Positions 6,354 to 15,719 of a DNA stretch of 31,951 bases are shown piece by piece. The position numbers were made by a program, and so were the translations under genes. The notes under the pieces were generated by a model, which saw only the letters and a program-made list of their open reading frames with translations, did not search any database and had not been told where the DNA came from. Numbering within the stretch: the first letter of the stretch is position 1; each line of letters opens with the position of its first letter. Source of the DNA: a virus; IMG/VR virus record IMGVR_UViG_3300031601_000013, positions 1 to 31,951 of that record, one strand, 5' to 3'.

Positions 6354-7193
6354 TTATACTGTTGTAGTTATTATTTTACAGACACCTTCTGGGCGAGTAA
6401 CAATAGATCCTGCCGTTGCTACACTTAGTATAGTAACTCTATCTTGATCTTCTTCTACACAAACCTTAGATGATGGTCTTCTATTATACCCTACTGCAAT
6501 AGAATCATAATCTACTATGTAGTTATTAGGGCCTGTTGCTTTAGGTAATGTATTCTCTACAGATGCACTGCTTAACACTCTAATATCAACACCACCAAAA
6601 TTACCTATACTACCTTTCATCAATGGTCTACCTGAGTTTTGATCCCAAGATTTGAAATCAGCATCATTAAAGAATGTAGGCATATTTTTAGCAGACGTAT
6701 ACATTGATAGTCTATCACCAGTACAACCATTATCAATTAACTGGAATCTACCTTTAATTAGATTAGCTACAGTTAAATCTGTTGTCGTTACTAAGTTATT
6801 ATTAGCAGTTTTAAACTCTGCATCAGCTGCAATTAATGCTTTTAATTTCATGTTATCATTAAATCTAGCTAGTGCATGAGCATGTTGCTGTACATGACCT
6901 TGTATAACATCATAGTTAAATAATGTTTGGTAAGCATAACCGATAGTCGTTTTAAGATTATGGTTTGCTTGTGCTATTTGTACATTTCTTTGTGCTACGT
7001 CTACTGTTGGAATATTTCCAGAACTAAAATCTGAAGATTTCATAGATAGTTGATCAAAGTATGGAATATTAAAAGATTCACCAGAAGTGTCATACTCTCT
7101 GCATGTACCAGATAGTTTTTCCATGTTTTGCAATTCTTCTTGCACCATATCGTCAAATTCAGCCATTACTGTAGCAAATGATATTGTAGACAT
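6354..7193 (-). CDS. Major capsid protein
   Basis: 279 aa. The length and pattern fit a short HK97-fold capsid of podoviruses. A helical N-terminus (MSTISFATVMAEFDDMVQEE, with ELQNMEKL following) leads to NIPYFDQL and VDVAQRNVQIAQANHNLKTT, then a helix rich in His/Gln (NYDVIQGHVQQHAHALARF). The C-terminal half has GRPLMKGSIGNFGGVDIRVL, typical of the A-domain strands. It has a strong TAGGAG site and its own 163-bp upstream gap, as expected for a highly expressed gene. It lies more than 11 kb downstream of portal and scaffold, unlike the T7 order. Confidence 0.8.
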   Translation of the reverse strand: MSTISFATVMAEFDDMVQEELQNMEKLSGTCREYDTSGESFNIPYFDQLSMKSSDFSSGNIPTVDVAQRNVQIAQANHNLKTTIGYAYQTLFNYDVIQGHVQQHAHALARFNDNMKLKALIAADAEFKTANNNLVTTTDLTVANLIKGRFQLIDNGCTGDRLSMYTSAKNMPTFFNDADFKSWDQNSGRPLMKGSIGNFGGVDIRVLSSASVENTLPKATGPNNYIVDYDSIAVGYNRRPSSKVCVEEDQDRVTILSVATAGSIVTRPEGVCKIITTTV

Positions 7194-7356
7194 ATTATGT
7201 CTCCTATTTTGTTAATTAAAGATTATTATTATTTTTCTATAAAGTTTACCAAAAGGGCCTTATAAAAATTATCAATATAATGGTTAAGTTATCCCAAAAT
7301 AGGCTTAATATATATTATGGTTATATTATATTACATTTATTTATAAAAATACAATA
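7194..7356 (-). promoter_or_regulatory. Intergenic region upstream of the capsid gene with an imperfect direct repeat
   Basis: No gene is present. The transcribed strand has two related segments, GCCTATTTTGGGATAACTT (rc of 7286-7304) and GGCCCTTTTGGTAAACTT (rc of 7242-7259), 44 bp apart. The second contains TGG-TAAACT, a candidate extended -10. Several AT-rich -10-like boxes also occur near 7305-7340. A dedicated capsid promoter is likely, but the exact box is uncertain. Confidence 0.4.
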
Positions 7357-9804
7357 TTAATTATTCTTAATGTAATCTTTGAAGTCTTTATTAAATGGTG
7401 TTTGTGACCAAGCAGGCACACCTAACTGCATAAATTGATTTAAAACGATTACACCAGCTTTTCTATCATCACCATTTATAACAGCTTTTCCAGATGATAC
7501 GGCAGAATGCATAATGTTCCATGTATCCCTCATTAATGGAGATGATACCTTGTATGCAGCCTGATTAGGAGATAGAAATATACTTAATGCCATTGCCGGC
7601 CTTGATATAGTGCCAAGCATTGCATCTAACATACCTTTTTCACTAGTCATATCATCATAAGTCTGACTAAAACTACCAGTTCTAGCTAAGGTTATTAATG
7701 ATGATACAACCATATTAGGTATAAAGCCTCTGGCCATTAATCTAGCTCCATATTCAGCCATACCCCAACTACCTTTAGTTTCATAAGCATTTCTAAATCC
7801 GTATACAGATGTTCTAATAGCAAAACCCCAAAATTGTGTTAATGCTTTATGCAGAATATCACCACCTGGTAGTGCTTTTATTTTTGATGATAATCCATAA
7901 TCTAAAGGAAATTCATTAGGCATACCTCTTAGATTTGCAGTTAGTTCTATACTTGCAACTTTATTAGCTAAAATTCCATTAAATTTTTCACTAGTAATAA
8001 AATCACTATCTTTACCAACTTTTCTTATTTGTTTCCAATCATCAGCATTTATATGGTGCTGTGTTTCAAGTATATCTCTATAACCTTGTGGTATATCATC
8101 AAATGATTTGTATTTATTTACTTGCATACTAAAATCTCTATTACTAACTACACGCAAAGCATTATCTTGTACATGGAAATGGTTTATAGAGGCACCCGCT
8201 AAATAGTTTACAGATTTATTAAATAAATTATTTTCTCCTAAAGGAGATTCTTCAACTGCATACCTATCCTGTGTATCATGTGAAAATATTTTGAATAATT
8301 CAGCTGCATCATTTAAAGATTCTTTAGCCTCACCATGGCCAACCATTGTTTTAGTGCTTTTAAGTATATCTCCAAAACCTCTAAATAACTCTAGTGGTAA
8401 TGTTGCTAAAGTTTCTCTTTCAGTGTTATTCAGTGCTGCGGCTATCGGCCTATCTGCCATTGGTGAAATATACATCGTAACAGGTCTTGTTGCTAATACT
8501 AACTTACCATAACCATTTATTAATTTATTTCTAGCAAATCTAGCAGCACTTGTTCCTATTTGTTCACCATATCCGTTATCTATAATAGATTTATAATAAT
8601 TTAAAGCAATATTGCTTATACTCTTATCATTCTGTAGATCCTTTGTTGATAATCTTCCACCAGTTGTTTCTGATACTGCTAAATCATTAATTTTTCTATG
8701 TGTGAAGGATACTAAATTTTGCACCATATTTTTGTCAGAATACTTAGAAACCATATAGCTATATGACTTTTCATCTATAAAAGTTGGATTGCTAAAGTTC
8801 AATCTAGGTAAATCACCATTTATTAATGAATCCCTCATATCTTCAAATGCTTGATCTATAGATGGTTTAATTGTTTTATTCTCGTATCCCTTATCTATTA
8901 TTCTTTGTATTTCATCGCTACCAATAGAACTTATCCAGTCATTCTTATATTCTTCAAGACCTTCTTTACTTAATATTGGTTGAGCTTTTAATATACCTTC
9001 TCTAATATTTTTAAATCTTCTTTTATTAAAAAGTTTACTTCTTAGCATATCATGACTTAATGCAAATGGTTTCTGATCTATTTCTAATCCATGCTTTTCT
9101 AATACACCTAATCTTCTAGCCTCATTGTTTATTTTAACTATTAGATCATCATGTAAGGCTTTGACATGTATATTGCTGTAGTCTTCCGGATCAATTAAAG
9201 CTTTCTCTACTAATTCTTTAGTGTTCTTACCTAAACTATCAGATATTCTTTGTTTAACTGTCATTAAAGAATGTGGGCCTAATCTAGCGGGATCAAATAT
9301 TTCTTTAGCTGTTAGTTTTCCATCTGCAAATTGTTGTAACACTAATGATTTTCTTACACCATCTGCATTGCCACGAATATAAGTTGATACCATTTTAGAT
9401 TGAGTTTGTTTTATAAAATCAGATAGTGATTTTTTTTGAGCAACAAGAGTTCTTTTAGCATTCATTAAAGATTCTATAGAATTATTATAGTCTTTTATTG
9501 TTTCAGATCGATCTGATCTACGTTGTTTATTATCTTCTTTTAATTGTTGTAGCTCTGCTTTATCTAGTTTATCTTTACTAAGCTTTATAGCATCTGTATA
9601 GCCATCTATAGTGCCTTTATCAGCGAGAGAACGCTCTCTTTTCTCTAGTCTTAAGCCATTTACTTGTTCTTGTGCTGTTTTATGTTCTGCAATTAATGAT
9701 TTTAACTTATCATTATCTTTTACACCATCATGTATTGCTTTCTCAAGTTGATTTTGTTCTTCAATTGAAAGATTTAACTTTTGAGCCTCTAAACCACACT
9801 TCAT
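7357..9804 (-). CDS. Internal virion protein, large (T7 gp16-like C-terminal part)
   Basis: 815 aa. The first 140 residues are strongly charged and helical, probably coiled coil (EEQNQLEKAIHDGVKDNDKL, then KLDKAELQQLKEDNKQRR). The rest is long and helical with repeated Asn/Lys segments and a C-terminal region holding WGFAIRTSVYGFRNAY and FIPNMVVSSLITL. This fits the large internal core protein that forms the DNA-ejection channel in T7-like phages. No transglycosylase or nuclease motif is seen. Its ATG overlaps the preceding stop (ATGA). With the 616-aa product upstream, the total is about 1430 residues, close to one gp16-size protein split in two. Confidence 0.65.
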   Translation of the reverse strand: MKCGLEAQKLNLSIEEQNQLEKAIHDGVKDNDKLKSLIAEHKTAQEQVNGLRLEKRERSLADKGTIDGYTDAIKLSKDKLDKAELQQLKEDNKQRRSDRSETIKDYNNSIESLMNAKRTLVAQKKSLSDFIKQTQSKMVSTYIRGNADGVRKSLVLQQFADGKLTAKEIFDPARLGPHSLMTVKQRISDSLGKNTKELVEKALIDPEDYSNIHVKALHDDLIVKINNEARRLGVLEKHGLEIDQKPFALSHDMLRSKLFNKRRFKNIREGILKAQPILSKEGLEEYKNDWISSIGSDEIQRIIDKGYENKTIKPSIDQAFEDMRDSLINGDLPRLNFSNPTFIDEKSYSYMVSKYSDKNMVQNLVSFTHRKINDLAVSETTGGRLSTKDLQNDKSISNIALNYYKSIIDNGYGEQIGTSAARFARNKLINGYGKLVLATRPVTMYISPMADRPIAAALNNTERETLATLPLELFRGFGDILKSTKTMVGHGEAKESLNDAAELFKIFSHDTQDRYAVEESPLGENNLFNKSVNYLAGASINHFHVQDNALRVVSNRDFSMQVNKYKSFDDIPQGYRDILETQHHINADDWKQIRKVGKDSDFITSEKFNGILANKVASIELTANLRGMPNEFPLDYGLSSKIKALPGGDILHKALTQFWGFAIRTSVYGFRNAYETKGSWGMAEYGARLMARGFIPNMVVSSLITLARTGSFSQTYDDMTSEKGMLDAMLGTISRPAMALSIFLSPNQAAYKVSSPLMRDTWNIMHSAVSSGKAVINGDDRKAGVIVLNQFMQLGVPAWSQTPFNKDFKDYIKNN

Positions 9805-11651
9805 AAACTACCACCTATCATGCATGTAAAATAAGATTCAGCTGCATCTGCATTATCTCGTATCTTTTTAATTATCTTTGTAAAATAAACATTTTGGTCT
9901 GCATCATCATAAAATTTATGTTCATTACTTTCTATAGACTTCATAACCATATCACTTAGTTCTTTTTCATTTTCTGTAAAGTCCCTCGCACCAAACATTC
10001 CTTTACCATCTCTATAATCATTAAGAAGTTGATTAGATTCATGCATTCCCATATGATTATCCATAGTATCTTCAATATCATTAAATAAACCTTTTCTATA
10101 ATCATCAGTATACTTTTTATGGCTAGCCTCTTGCAATGATTTTAAGTACGCTCCATGCTTAGAACCTGACGCAACCATACTATCTAATTCTTTTAATAAG
10201 TTAGCATCTTCTGTGCCTCTTTTAGTCTCCATATACCAGTTAGGGTAATTATGTGTTATTTCAGAACCACCTTTATAAGGTTCATCAATATAAAAACCTT
10301 TCTTCTCTACTTCTTTAATAGCACCTGAATTTAAATATGATTGTGTCTTAAATAATCCTTTAGCTAGTTTATCGGCTTGTTTATTAACTGGAAGTTTTCT
10401 ATATTCATCAGTCAATAATACTTTTCTTGCCCCACTTTCTTTATAATATTTATTTAGTTGGTTAATATCTGTGCTTAATTCAGCCTGTGCGGTAGGATCT
10501 GCTAAACTAACAGTTCTGCTATTATGCAAAACACCATATTTTGATAATATAGCCTGTGTCAATTTTCTCTTAGATATATCATCTAGTCCAGATGTTATAA
10601 TTCTATTGTACTCAACAATAGCATCATCTGATAATCTTATATCACTATGTATTTTACCAGTTTTTATAGTTGGCTTTAACGTATTATTAATTATCTGTTC
10701 TTTTTGTGCTTTTGTAAATGTAGCATCTATTAATTCTTCATTTCCTACTGCATTAGATTTATTATTTTCTACTGTTTCATTAGCTCTTAAATCATGATTT
10801 ATATTATCTTGCTCTATTGTTCCTGGAGTTCTTTCAGTTGTCTTAAGTGAATCTTCTTTTTTAAATCTATCAGAGAGTTCTGTAGCTTTTAAACCTGCTG
10901 ATGTTACCTGACTTTCTGCCATTACAGTTGATCTATAAATAGCACCTATACCCTCACCAATACCGAAAGGTATAGTATTTATAGCTGTATCTTTTAAAAA
11001 TCCCAAAGTATCTATGTTTGCTTTACCTTGTTTATCATAATTTATATTAGAACCAACCTCAAAAGGTAAAAATGGTACTGAATATGTAGTTAATCTTCTT
11101 ATTAATCCACCCTTAGGGTTACTAATAGCTTTTGATATATCAATTTTATTTAATAAACTAGTTTCTGCAACTTCTTTAGCTGTAGTGGATGCTACAGTTT
11201 CACCTACTCCAGAAGCTATCCTTGATGCAGCGGCTACTCTTGCAGCACCTAATGCCTCTGGTAATATAATAGCAGCAGCAGTCATACCGATTAAATTAGA
11301 GCCGAACATAACTAAGTTATTAGGATGCTCACTAGCTATATTTAATTTAGATAACTCCATTTTATCACCAAAATTAAACCCACCATGATCAGGTTCATTT
11401 CCTAAAATGTGCTGACTAGCCCAAGCACCTACATTATAGATATCTTGTGCTCCTGACACTACATCAAGTTTAGCAGCATCATATATACTTCTTCCTACAC
11501 CTGTTTGTGTTCCTTGATAAGTAGTTTGTTCTGGTAATTGTGATTGTCTTACTAATGGATTAGGTTCTAATTGCTTTAAACCCGTATTTACTTTATTTTC
11601 ATCTGGAGTATCAAAAGTACTAATATTATTTATTTTATTTATATCTTCCAT
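9801..11651 (-). CDS. Internal virion protein (T7 gp16-like N-terminal part)
   Basis: 616 aa from the ATG at 11651, which follows the preceding TGA by one base and has GGAT 8 nt upstream; a longer form from 11705 would overlap the upstream gene. The N-terminal 80 residues are polar. Residues near 110-160 are Ala-rich and hydrophobic (VMFGSNLIGMTAAAIILPEA), a possible membrane-inserting segment. The remainder is charged and helical. No lysozyme motif is visible. Position between the gp15-like and 815-aa proteins supports an internal core or ejection role. Confidence 0.6.
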   Translation of the reverse strand: MEDINKINNISTFDTPDENKVNTGLKQLEPNPLVRQSQLPEQTTYQGTQTGVGRSIYDAAKLDVVSGAQDIYNVGAWASQHILGNEPDHGGFNFGDKMELSKLNIASEHPNNLVMFGSNLIGMTAAAIILPEALGAARVAAASRIASGVGETVASTTAKEVAETSLLNKIDISKAISNPKGGLIRRLTTYSVPFLPFEVGSNINYDKQGKANIDTLGFLKDTAINTIPFGIGEGIGAIYRSTVMAESQVTSAGLKATELSDRFKKEDSLKTTERTPGTIEQDNINHDLRANETVENNKSNAVGNEELIDATFTKAQKEQIINNTLKPTIKTGKIHSDIRLSDDAIVEYNRIITSGLDDISKRKLTQAILSKYGVLHNSRTVSLADPTAQAELSTDINQLNKYYKESGARKVLLTDEYRKLPVNKQADKLAKGLFKTQSYLNSGAIKEVEKKGFYIDEPYKGGSEITHNYPNWYMETKRGTEDANLLKELDSMVASGSKHGAYLKSLQEASHKKYTDDYRKGLFNDIEDTMDNHMGMHESNQLLNDYRDGKGMFGARDFTENEKELSDMVMKSIESNEHKFYDDADQNVYFTKIIKKIRDNADAAESYFTCMIGGSL

Positions 11652-11652
11652 A

Positions 11653-13857
11653 TCACATCCATGCCCTAGCTGCTTCGGGTAAACCGGCACTAGCAGCATA
11701 AGCACTAGTCGCCTTATCTATTTTAGCCTTCAATATTGTTTTTTTATCTGCAACTACAGATACATCATGTGCTGTTATTGGTTCAGTTATACCTGTTTGA
11801 TATCTAACCCACAGTCTACCATTAGAACTATAGATATGTGATTCATCTTTATCACCAAGATATTGTTTATTTCTTTCTATATTTTGACTGGCAGTATATT
11901 TTTCATTTATTTGTTTATTATCACTAACTTTACCAACTACTAAATTATTTCTGTGTATAGCTTTATTGTATATATCATCATTAACTTTACCTAAAATAGC
12001 TCCATATAAACTTTTGTCAACATCTGCTAATCCGTATGTAGAACCTATATCTGGATTTATAGAATATGTAGAACCGCCTGTAGAACTGCCTGCATAAACT
12101 GGATGTTCACGTAACATGTTTAAATTATTTGATTTAACATCATTAATAGCACTTGTCATATCTTCACCTTTTTTCATTTTAAGATAAACTTGTGTTTGAG
12201 AAGATTTAATTAAATCAGCTTGTGAATTTCCAGTAAGAGTAGATAGTTTATTTATATTAAAACTACTGGAATTTTGCGATACATATGTTAATAGACCTTG
12301 TGAATTACTGATATTAATATTATTACCTGATGCACTTTCATATTTTGCCGGTGTACTATCTTCTGATGTAAAGGTTAATTTATCACTATTCATATCTTTT
12401 TGAATAATTGGTGAATATGATCTTATAATATTTGCCGTTTCCTGTGGATTAGACACATTACCATTTTTGTCATGTTCTAAAAACCTAATATTTCTTAACA
12501 TAGCTGAATCAGATGTTCCGCCAAATATAGTTTTATGAGTTTCACCCGACATTTTATATATCATATTAGTATTAACAATAGATTGTGTTAAATTTTCTGG
12601 TGTATCTGGAGCATTAGAAAATGAATGTATAAAATTTTGATGCTCTTGTGTGATTGGATTATATGCACTATCTGGTAATCCTCGGCTATTCATCCATGAT
12701 TTTAACTTTTGTTGATAATCTAAAGAATTCTCTGATTGTTCAGCACTTGTATTTGATGTGGCCAATTTATCAGCGGCTGCTTTAACATCTGGACTCATTG
12801 TATATGCCAATTTATCAGCCTCACCATTTTTTATATATGATGTAGCCATTTTACCAATTTGATTAGAAACATAATCATCAGAATCATTCAATGTTTTAGA
12901 ATCCTGGGTTATAGATTGTGAATTTCCTAGTGAATTAGTTAATATTTTAGCTTTCATTTTTGCATTATATAGATTTAGCATATCCGGGTTAGCTTGAAAA
13001 TCTATTTCAGACGTATCTCTAACTTTACCACCATGAAATATATCTGATATACCATTAGTCACAGCTGCATTTCTCTTTATAACCATAGCATTACTTTCAT
13101 TCATGGCTGTTGCCACATTCATACTAGGTATATTTGGTATGGGCTGATGCTTAATATAAGCCCATGCTGTTAAGTTATGCACTAAGCTATTTAATTTATT
13201 TACTTGTGAATTAGTAGTTAAAAAAGGTTTTATATTTTCTAAATGTTGCATTTGTGATGATACTTCATTAAATATTTTCTTTCTTTCTTTTGGATCTTCT
13301 GTATTACTAAGCCTTATATCCCACCCGCTTAGTTCAGAACTTCTACCATTTATAGCAGTATTTAAAAGATTATTATTATGTATTTCTGAATTTTTTAGTG
13401 TTGCTTGTTGTATTCCTGCTTGACCATAAGAATCTAATGTTGAATTTATAGCATCCCTTTGACCGGGTAAAAGGCTTTTGCTTGCATTCTTTAATCCTAA
13501 TAATTTAGCAGAATTAGTTGAAGATGCTTGTGCTATAACATCTGGATTATTACTTAATTTAATAGCATTACTTGTATTACTATGTGACTCTTTTGCTTGA
13601 GTTAAAAGATTATAATATAAATTTGTACTATATTCTGTTGATATATTTAATGCAGTTTTAGCAATACTAGATATATCACCACTGATATTATTAATTGCTT
13701 GAGCTTTTTGGTTAGCTGTATTAGCTGTAGACATCTCTGTGTTAGCTGTTTGTTGTGCAGCACCTTCAATATAGTTATTATCCTTTTTAGGAGTAACACC
13801 TATTGGTTGAGATGGACTTAACATACTTGTTATTTTTTTAAACATTTCAAAGGACAT
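11653..13857 (-). CDS. Internal virion protein, T7 gp15-like
   Basis: 734 aa, very rich in Asn, Ser, Ala and Gln, mostly helical, without signal peptide or catalytic motif. Repeated helical segments (for example LLTQAKESHSNTSNAIKLSN, and ATAMNESNAMVIKRNA) fit the elongated gp15-type internal core protein ejected with the DNA. It follows the gp14-like gene and a 58-aa gene and precedes the gp16-like pair, the same gene order as T7 14-15-16. The assignment rests on size, composition and order. Confidence 0.6.
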   Translation of the reverse strand: MSFEMFKKITSMLSPSQPIGVTPKKDNNYIEGAAQQTANTEMSTANTANQKAQAINNISGDISSIAKTALNISTEYSTNLYYNLLTQAKESHSNTSNAIKLSNNPDVIAQASSTNSAKLLGLKNASKSLLPGQRDAINSTLDSYGQAGIQQATLKNSEIHNNNLLNTAINGRSSELSGWDIRLSNTEDPKERKKIFNEVSSQMQHLENIKPFLTTNSQVNKLNSLVHNLTAWAYIKHQPIPNIPSMNVATAMNESNAMVIKRNAAVTNGISDIFHGGKVRDTSEIDFQANPDMLNLYNAKMKAKILTNSLGNSQSITQDSKTLNDSDDYVSNQIGKMATSYIKNGEADKLAYTMSPDVKAAADKLATSNTSAEQSENSLDYQQKLKSWMNSRGLPDSAYNPITQEHQNFIHSFSNAPDTPENLTQSIVNTNMIYKMSGETHKTIFGGTSDSAMLRNIRFLEHDKNGNVSNPQETANIIRSYSPIIQKDMNSDKLTFTSEDSTPAKYESASGNNINISNSQGLLTYVSQNSSSFNINKLSTLTGNSQADLIKSSQTQVYLKMKKGEDMTSAINDVKSNNLNMLREHPVYAGSSTGGSTYSINPDIGSTYGLADVDKSLYGAILGKVNDDIYNKAIHRNNLVVGKVSDNKQINEKYTASQNIERNKQYLGDKDESHIYSSNGRLWVRYQTGITEPITAHDVSVVADKKTILKAKIDKATSAYAASAGLPEAARAWM

Positions 13858-13859
13858 TT

Positions 13860-14036
13860 TTAATCACCTAATGCAGAAAAATTTTTGTTCATTATTCCAC
13901 TTTGTTTTGCTATTTCAACATGTAAACCTAATTGTTGCTGCTCAGATGATTGAGCAACACATAAGCTACCTATATATTCACCGCTTTTATAAGCATCTGA
14001 ATCTTTTATTTCTGGTGGTATCTCTAGTTCTTGCAT
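13860..14036 (-). CDS. Small protein in the internal virion operon (58 aa)
   Basis: A 58-residue ORF starting MQELEIPPEIKDSDAYKSGE and ending in FSALGD. AAGGAT lies 7 nt before the ATG, and it ends 2 nt before the gp15-like start. It fills the gap between the gp14-like and gp15-like genes exactly. No family is recognised; it is acidic and probably soluble. Confidence 0.7.
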   Translation of the reverse strand: MQELEIPPEIKDSDAYKSGEYIGSLCVAQSSEQQQLGLHVEIAKQSGIMNKNFSALGD

Positions 14037-14048
14037 AATATATCCTTA

Positions 14049-14570
14049 TTATTTAAACCCTTCAAACGTTTTGTATACATCAGATCCAGCACTGGCAACA
14101 CCCCCAATAGCTCCGAATATGTTACTAGCTTTCTGATAGTTCAATTGAGTATGTATATTTGCTAGCTGTGTTTTGCTATTTAGAGTATCTATTTTAAGTG
14201 CAACATTACCTTGCTTTAATGATTTAGATGTATTATTGAATTCATCAACCTGCACGGCATTAAATGTAGGAGATTGTGTACTTAATCCCCTAACACCCAT
14301 TCTCATTTCATTTTTTGCTAGCTGTACATGAACTTGTTCAATTGATGCATTCTTTTGTTTTCCGATTTTATATTGACCTTCTAATTCTTGTGTTTTAACT
14401 GCATTCTCTTGTGCTGTTGCAGATGCTGTTGAGGCCTCTGAACTTGCTATAGAGCCCGCTACAGATGCTGCTGCCCCAACTATTCCGGCTACAGCACTAA
14501 CTCCCGCAACTATTGAGGTTGCAGATGCGGCAGAAATAGCTGCGATACCCGCTACAAATAACGATGCCAT
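14049..14570 (-). CDS. Internal virion protein B, T7 gp14-like
   Basis: 173 aa. Residues 1-50 are Ala/Ser/Val-rich and hydrophobic (MASLFVAGIAAISAASATSI, then VAGIVGAAASVAGSIASS), able to insert in a membrane. The middle is a helical region rich in Gln/Asn, followed by NIFGAIGGVASAG near the C-terminus. This hydrophobic-helical-Gly/Ala layout is that of gp14-like ejection proteins, which enter the outer membrane at infection. Neighbours (gp13-like, gp15-like) agree. Confidence 0.7.
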   Translation of the reverse strand: MASLFVAGIAAISAASATSIVAGVSAVAGIVGAAASVAGSIASSEASTASATAQENAVKTQELEGQYKIGKQKNASIEQVHVQLAKNEMRMGVRGLSTQSPTFNAVQVDEFNNTSKSLKQGNVALKIDTLNSKTQLANIHTQLNYQKASNIFGAIGGVASAGSDVYKTFEGFK

Positions 14571-14585
14571 ATATATCCCCTTATA

Positions 14586-15023
14586 TTATTCTATAATTAA
14601 CTTATCAATTAAAAGATTAGCAAATAGTAGTGCTTGTTCATCATTATTAGTGTTATGTAATAAGTAAAATCCATTATTATGGATGTTTTTTAAACCAAAA
14701 TATTTAGCAAACATACGACTTTTAATATTTAATAACTGTGTTAGTATCCATATCTTACCATTACTGCTATTACTTATTAACTTATCTCTAATAGCATTTC
14801 CTACTAACTTAAAGTAGCCTTTATTTTGATATTTTTGATCTATAGATATAACTAACCCAATAATTCTATCTACATTTAATTGTGTTGTTTCTACATAACC
14901 AAAACAACCTACTTCAATATTATCTATATATATTGAGTATATTTTAGACAAATTGCTAAATTTGGCTAGTGAAGTTTCATATTTTAAAGCATCCTCTTCA
15001 CAACTTATTTTAAAAGATATCAT
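14586..15023 (-). CDS. GNAT-fold acetyltransferase-like protein
   Basis: 145 aa from the ATG at 15023; an in-frame TTG upstream overlaps the previous gene and is less likely. IDNIEVGCFGY (about 34-44) and GLVISIDQKYQNKGYFKLVG are the beta4 strand and the acetyl-CoA-binding region of the GNAT fold (Q/RxxGxG-like, here QNKGYF). FAKYFGLKNIHNNGFYLL fits the last strands. It lies between the Gly-rich 65-aa gene and the gp14-like gene. A second GNAT-like protein lies at 15306-15719. Substrate unknown; a structural role in the virion is possible. Confidence 0.65.
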   Translation of the reverse strand: MISFKISCEEDALKYETSLAKFSNLSKIYSIYIDNIEVGCFGYVETTQLNVDRIIGLVISIDQKYQNKGYFKLVGNAIRDKLISNSSNGKIWILTQLLNIKSRMFAKYFGLKNIHNNGFYLLHNTNNDEQALLFANLLIDKLIIE

Positions 15024-15031
15024 ATTATTAT

Positions 15032-15229
15032 TTATATCCCTGTTGGAGTTTTTCCGTCCCAATTCATTGCACCCTGTGACTTAATAATTCCGAATTCTTG
15101 TTGTGATAATTGTGCTTTCTTTTCAGCTTCTTGTTGTTTTTGACTATCTATTTGCTCTTGTAGTAACGCATTAGACTTTTTAGCACTATCATTTGCACTA
15201 TTATTACCACCACCGCCGCCTTTACCCAT
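15032..15229 (-). CDS. Small Gly-rich virion-associated protein
   Basis: 65 aa starting MGKGGGGGNN, then a Gln/Lys-rich helix (LLQEQIDSQKQQEAEKKAQL) and a short tail GAMNWDGKTPTGI. Short proteins with a poly-Gly head and helical body precede internal virion genes in many podoviruses. AGGAT lies upstream of the ATG. A candidate promoter (TGT-TACAAT) sits about 35 bp before it. Confidence 0.65.
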   Translation of the reverse strand: MGKGGGGGNNSANDSAKKSNALLQEQIDSQKQQEAEKKAQLSQQEFGIIKSQGAMNWDGKTPTGI

Positions 15230-15262
15230 AATAAAATCCTAATAAATTAATATAGTTATATT

Positions 15263-15271
15263 ATTGTAACA
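15263..15271 (-). promoter_or_regulatory. Candidate extended -10 promoter for the internal virion operon
   Basis: In the 76-bp gap between the gp13-like and 65-aa genes the transcribed strand has TGT followed by TACAAT. No convincing -35 is present. The extended -10 form resembles the leader B and 5081 promoters. Weak evidence. Confidence 0.3.
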
Positions 15272-15305
15272 TATTTATAAAACTTAATTATAGTTAATTA
15301 TATTA

Positions 15306-15719
15306 TCATTTTCTATACTCAACTATATCACAATATTCATTAGAGTTAACTAATTTAAAACCAATAAGTTTAACTAAATATAGCGATGCTCTATATACTG
15401 CATGGTTATAAACATGTTTCGTCTGTATGTGTGACAATAAAATAGAATTCTTAGGTACTCTATTCATTAATTCTTTTGCCATAAACATTAATTTATTAGA
15501 ATTTTTACGTTTACAGGCCCAAACACATAACCACCATGTAGTGCTTTCACTTCTATCAACATTATATACTACAACTAAAGCTATTACTTCTTCATCTACT
15601 ATATATATATTTCCCATATCGGGTATTTTATCAGTTAATTCAGCAGTTTTAAAATGTTCTATATCTAGTGATTGTAAATAGTATTTAGCAAAATCTTTAT
15701 GAGTTTCATTAATTATCAT
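15306..15719 (-). CDS. T7 gp13-like, GNAT-fold protein
   Basis: 137 aa from the ATG at 15719, which has GAGG 8 nt upstream inside the end of HNH gene 2; an ATG four codons earlier lacks a site. The pattern (NIYIVDEEVIALVVVY, ESTTWWLCVWACKR, a helix, then SLYLVKLIGFKLV) is the GNAT-like fold of podovirus gp13 proteins. T7 gp13 is 138 aa and sits just before gp14-15-16, as here. T7 gp13 is needed for particle assembly; enzyme activity is unproven. The HNH gene overlaps its start, so translation is probably coupled. Confidence 0.65.
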   Translation of the reverse strand: MIINETHKDFAKYYLQSLDIEHFKTAELTDKIPDMGNIYIVDEEVIALVVVYNVDRSESTTWWLCVWACKRKNSNKLMFMAKELMNRVPKNSILLSHIQTKHVYNHAVYRASLYLVKLIGFKLVNSNEYCDIVEYRK

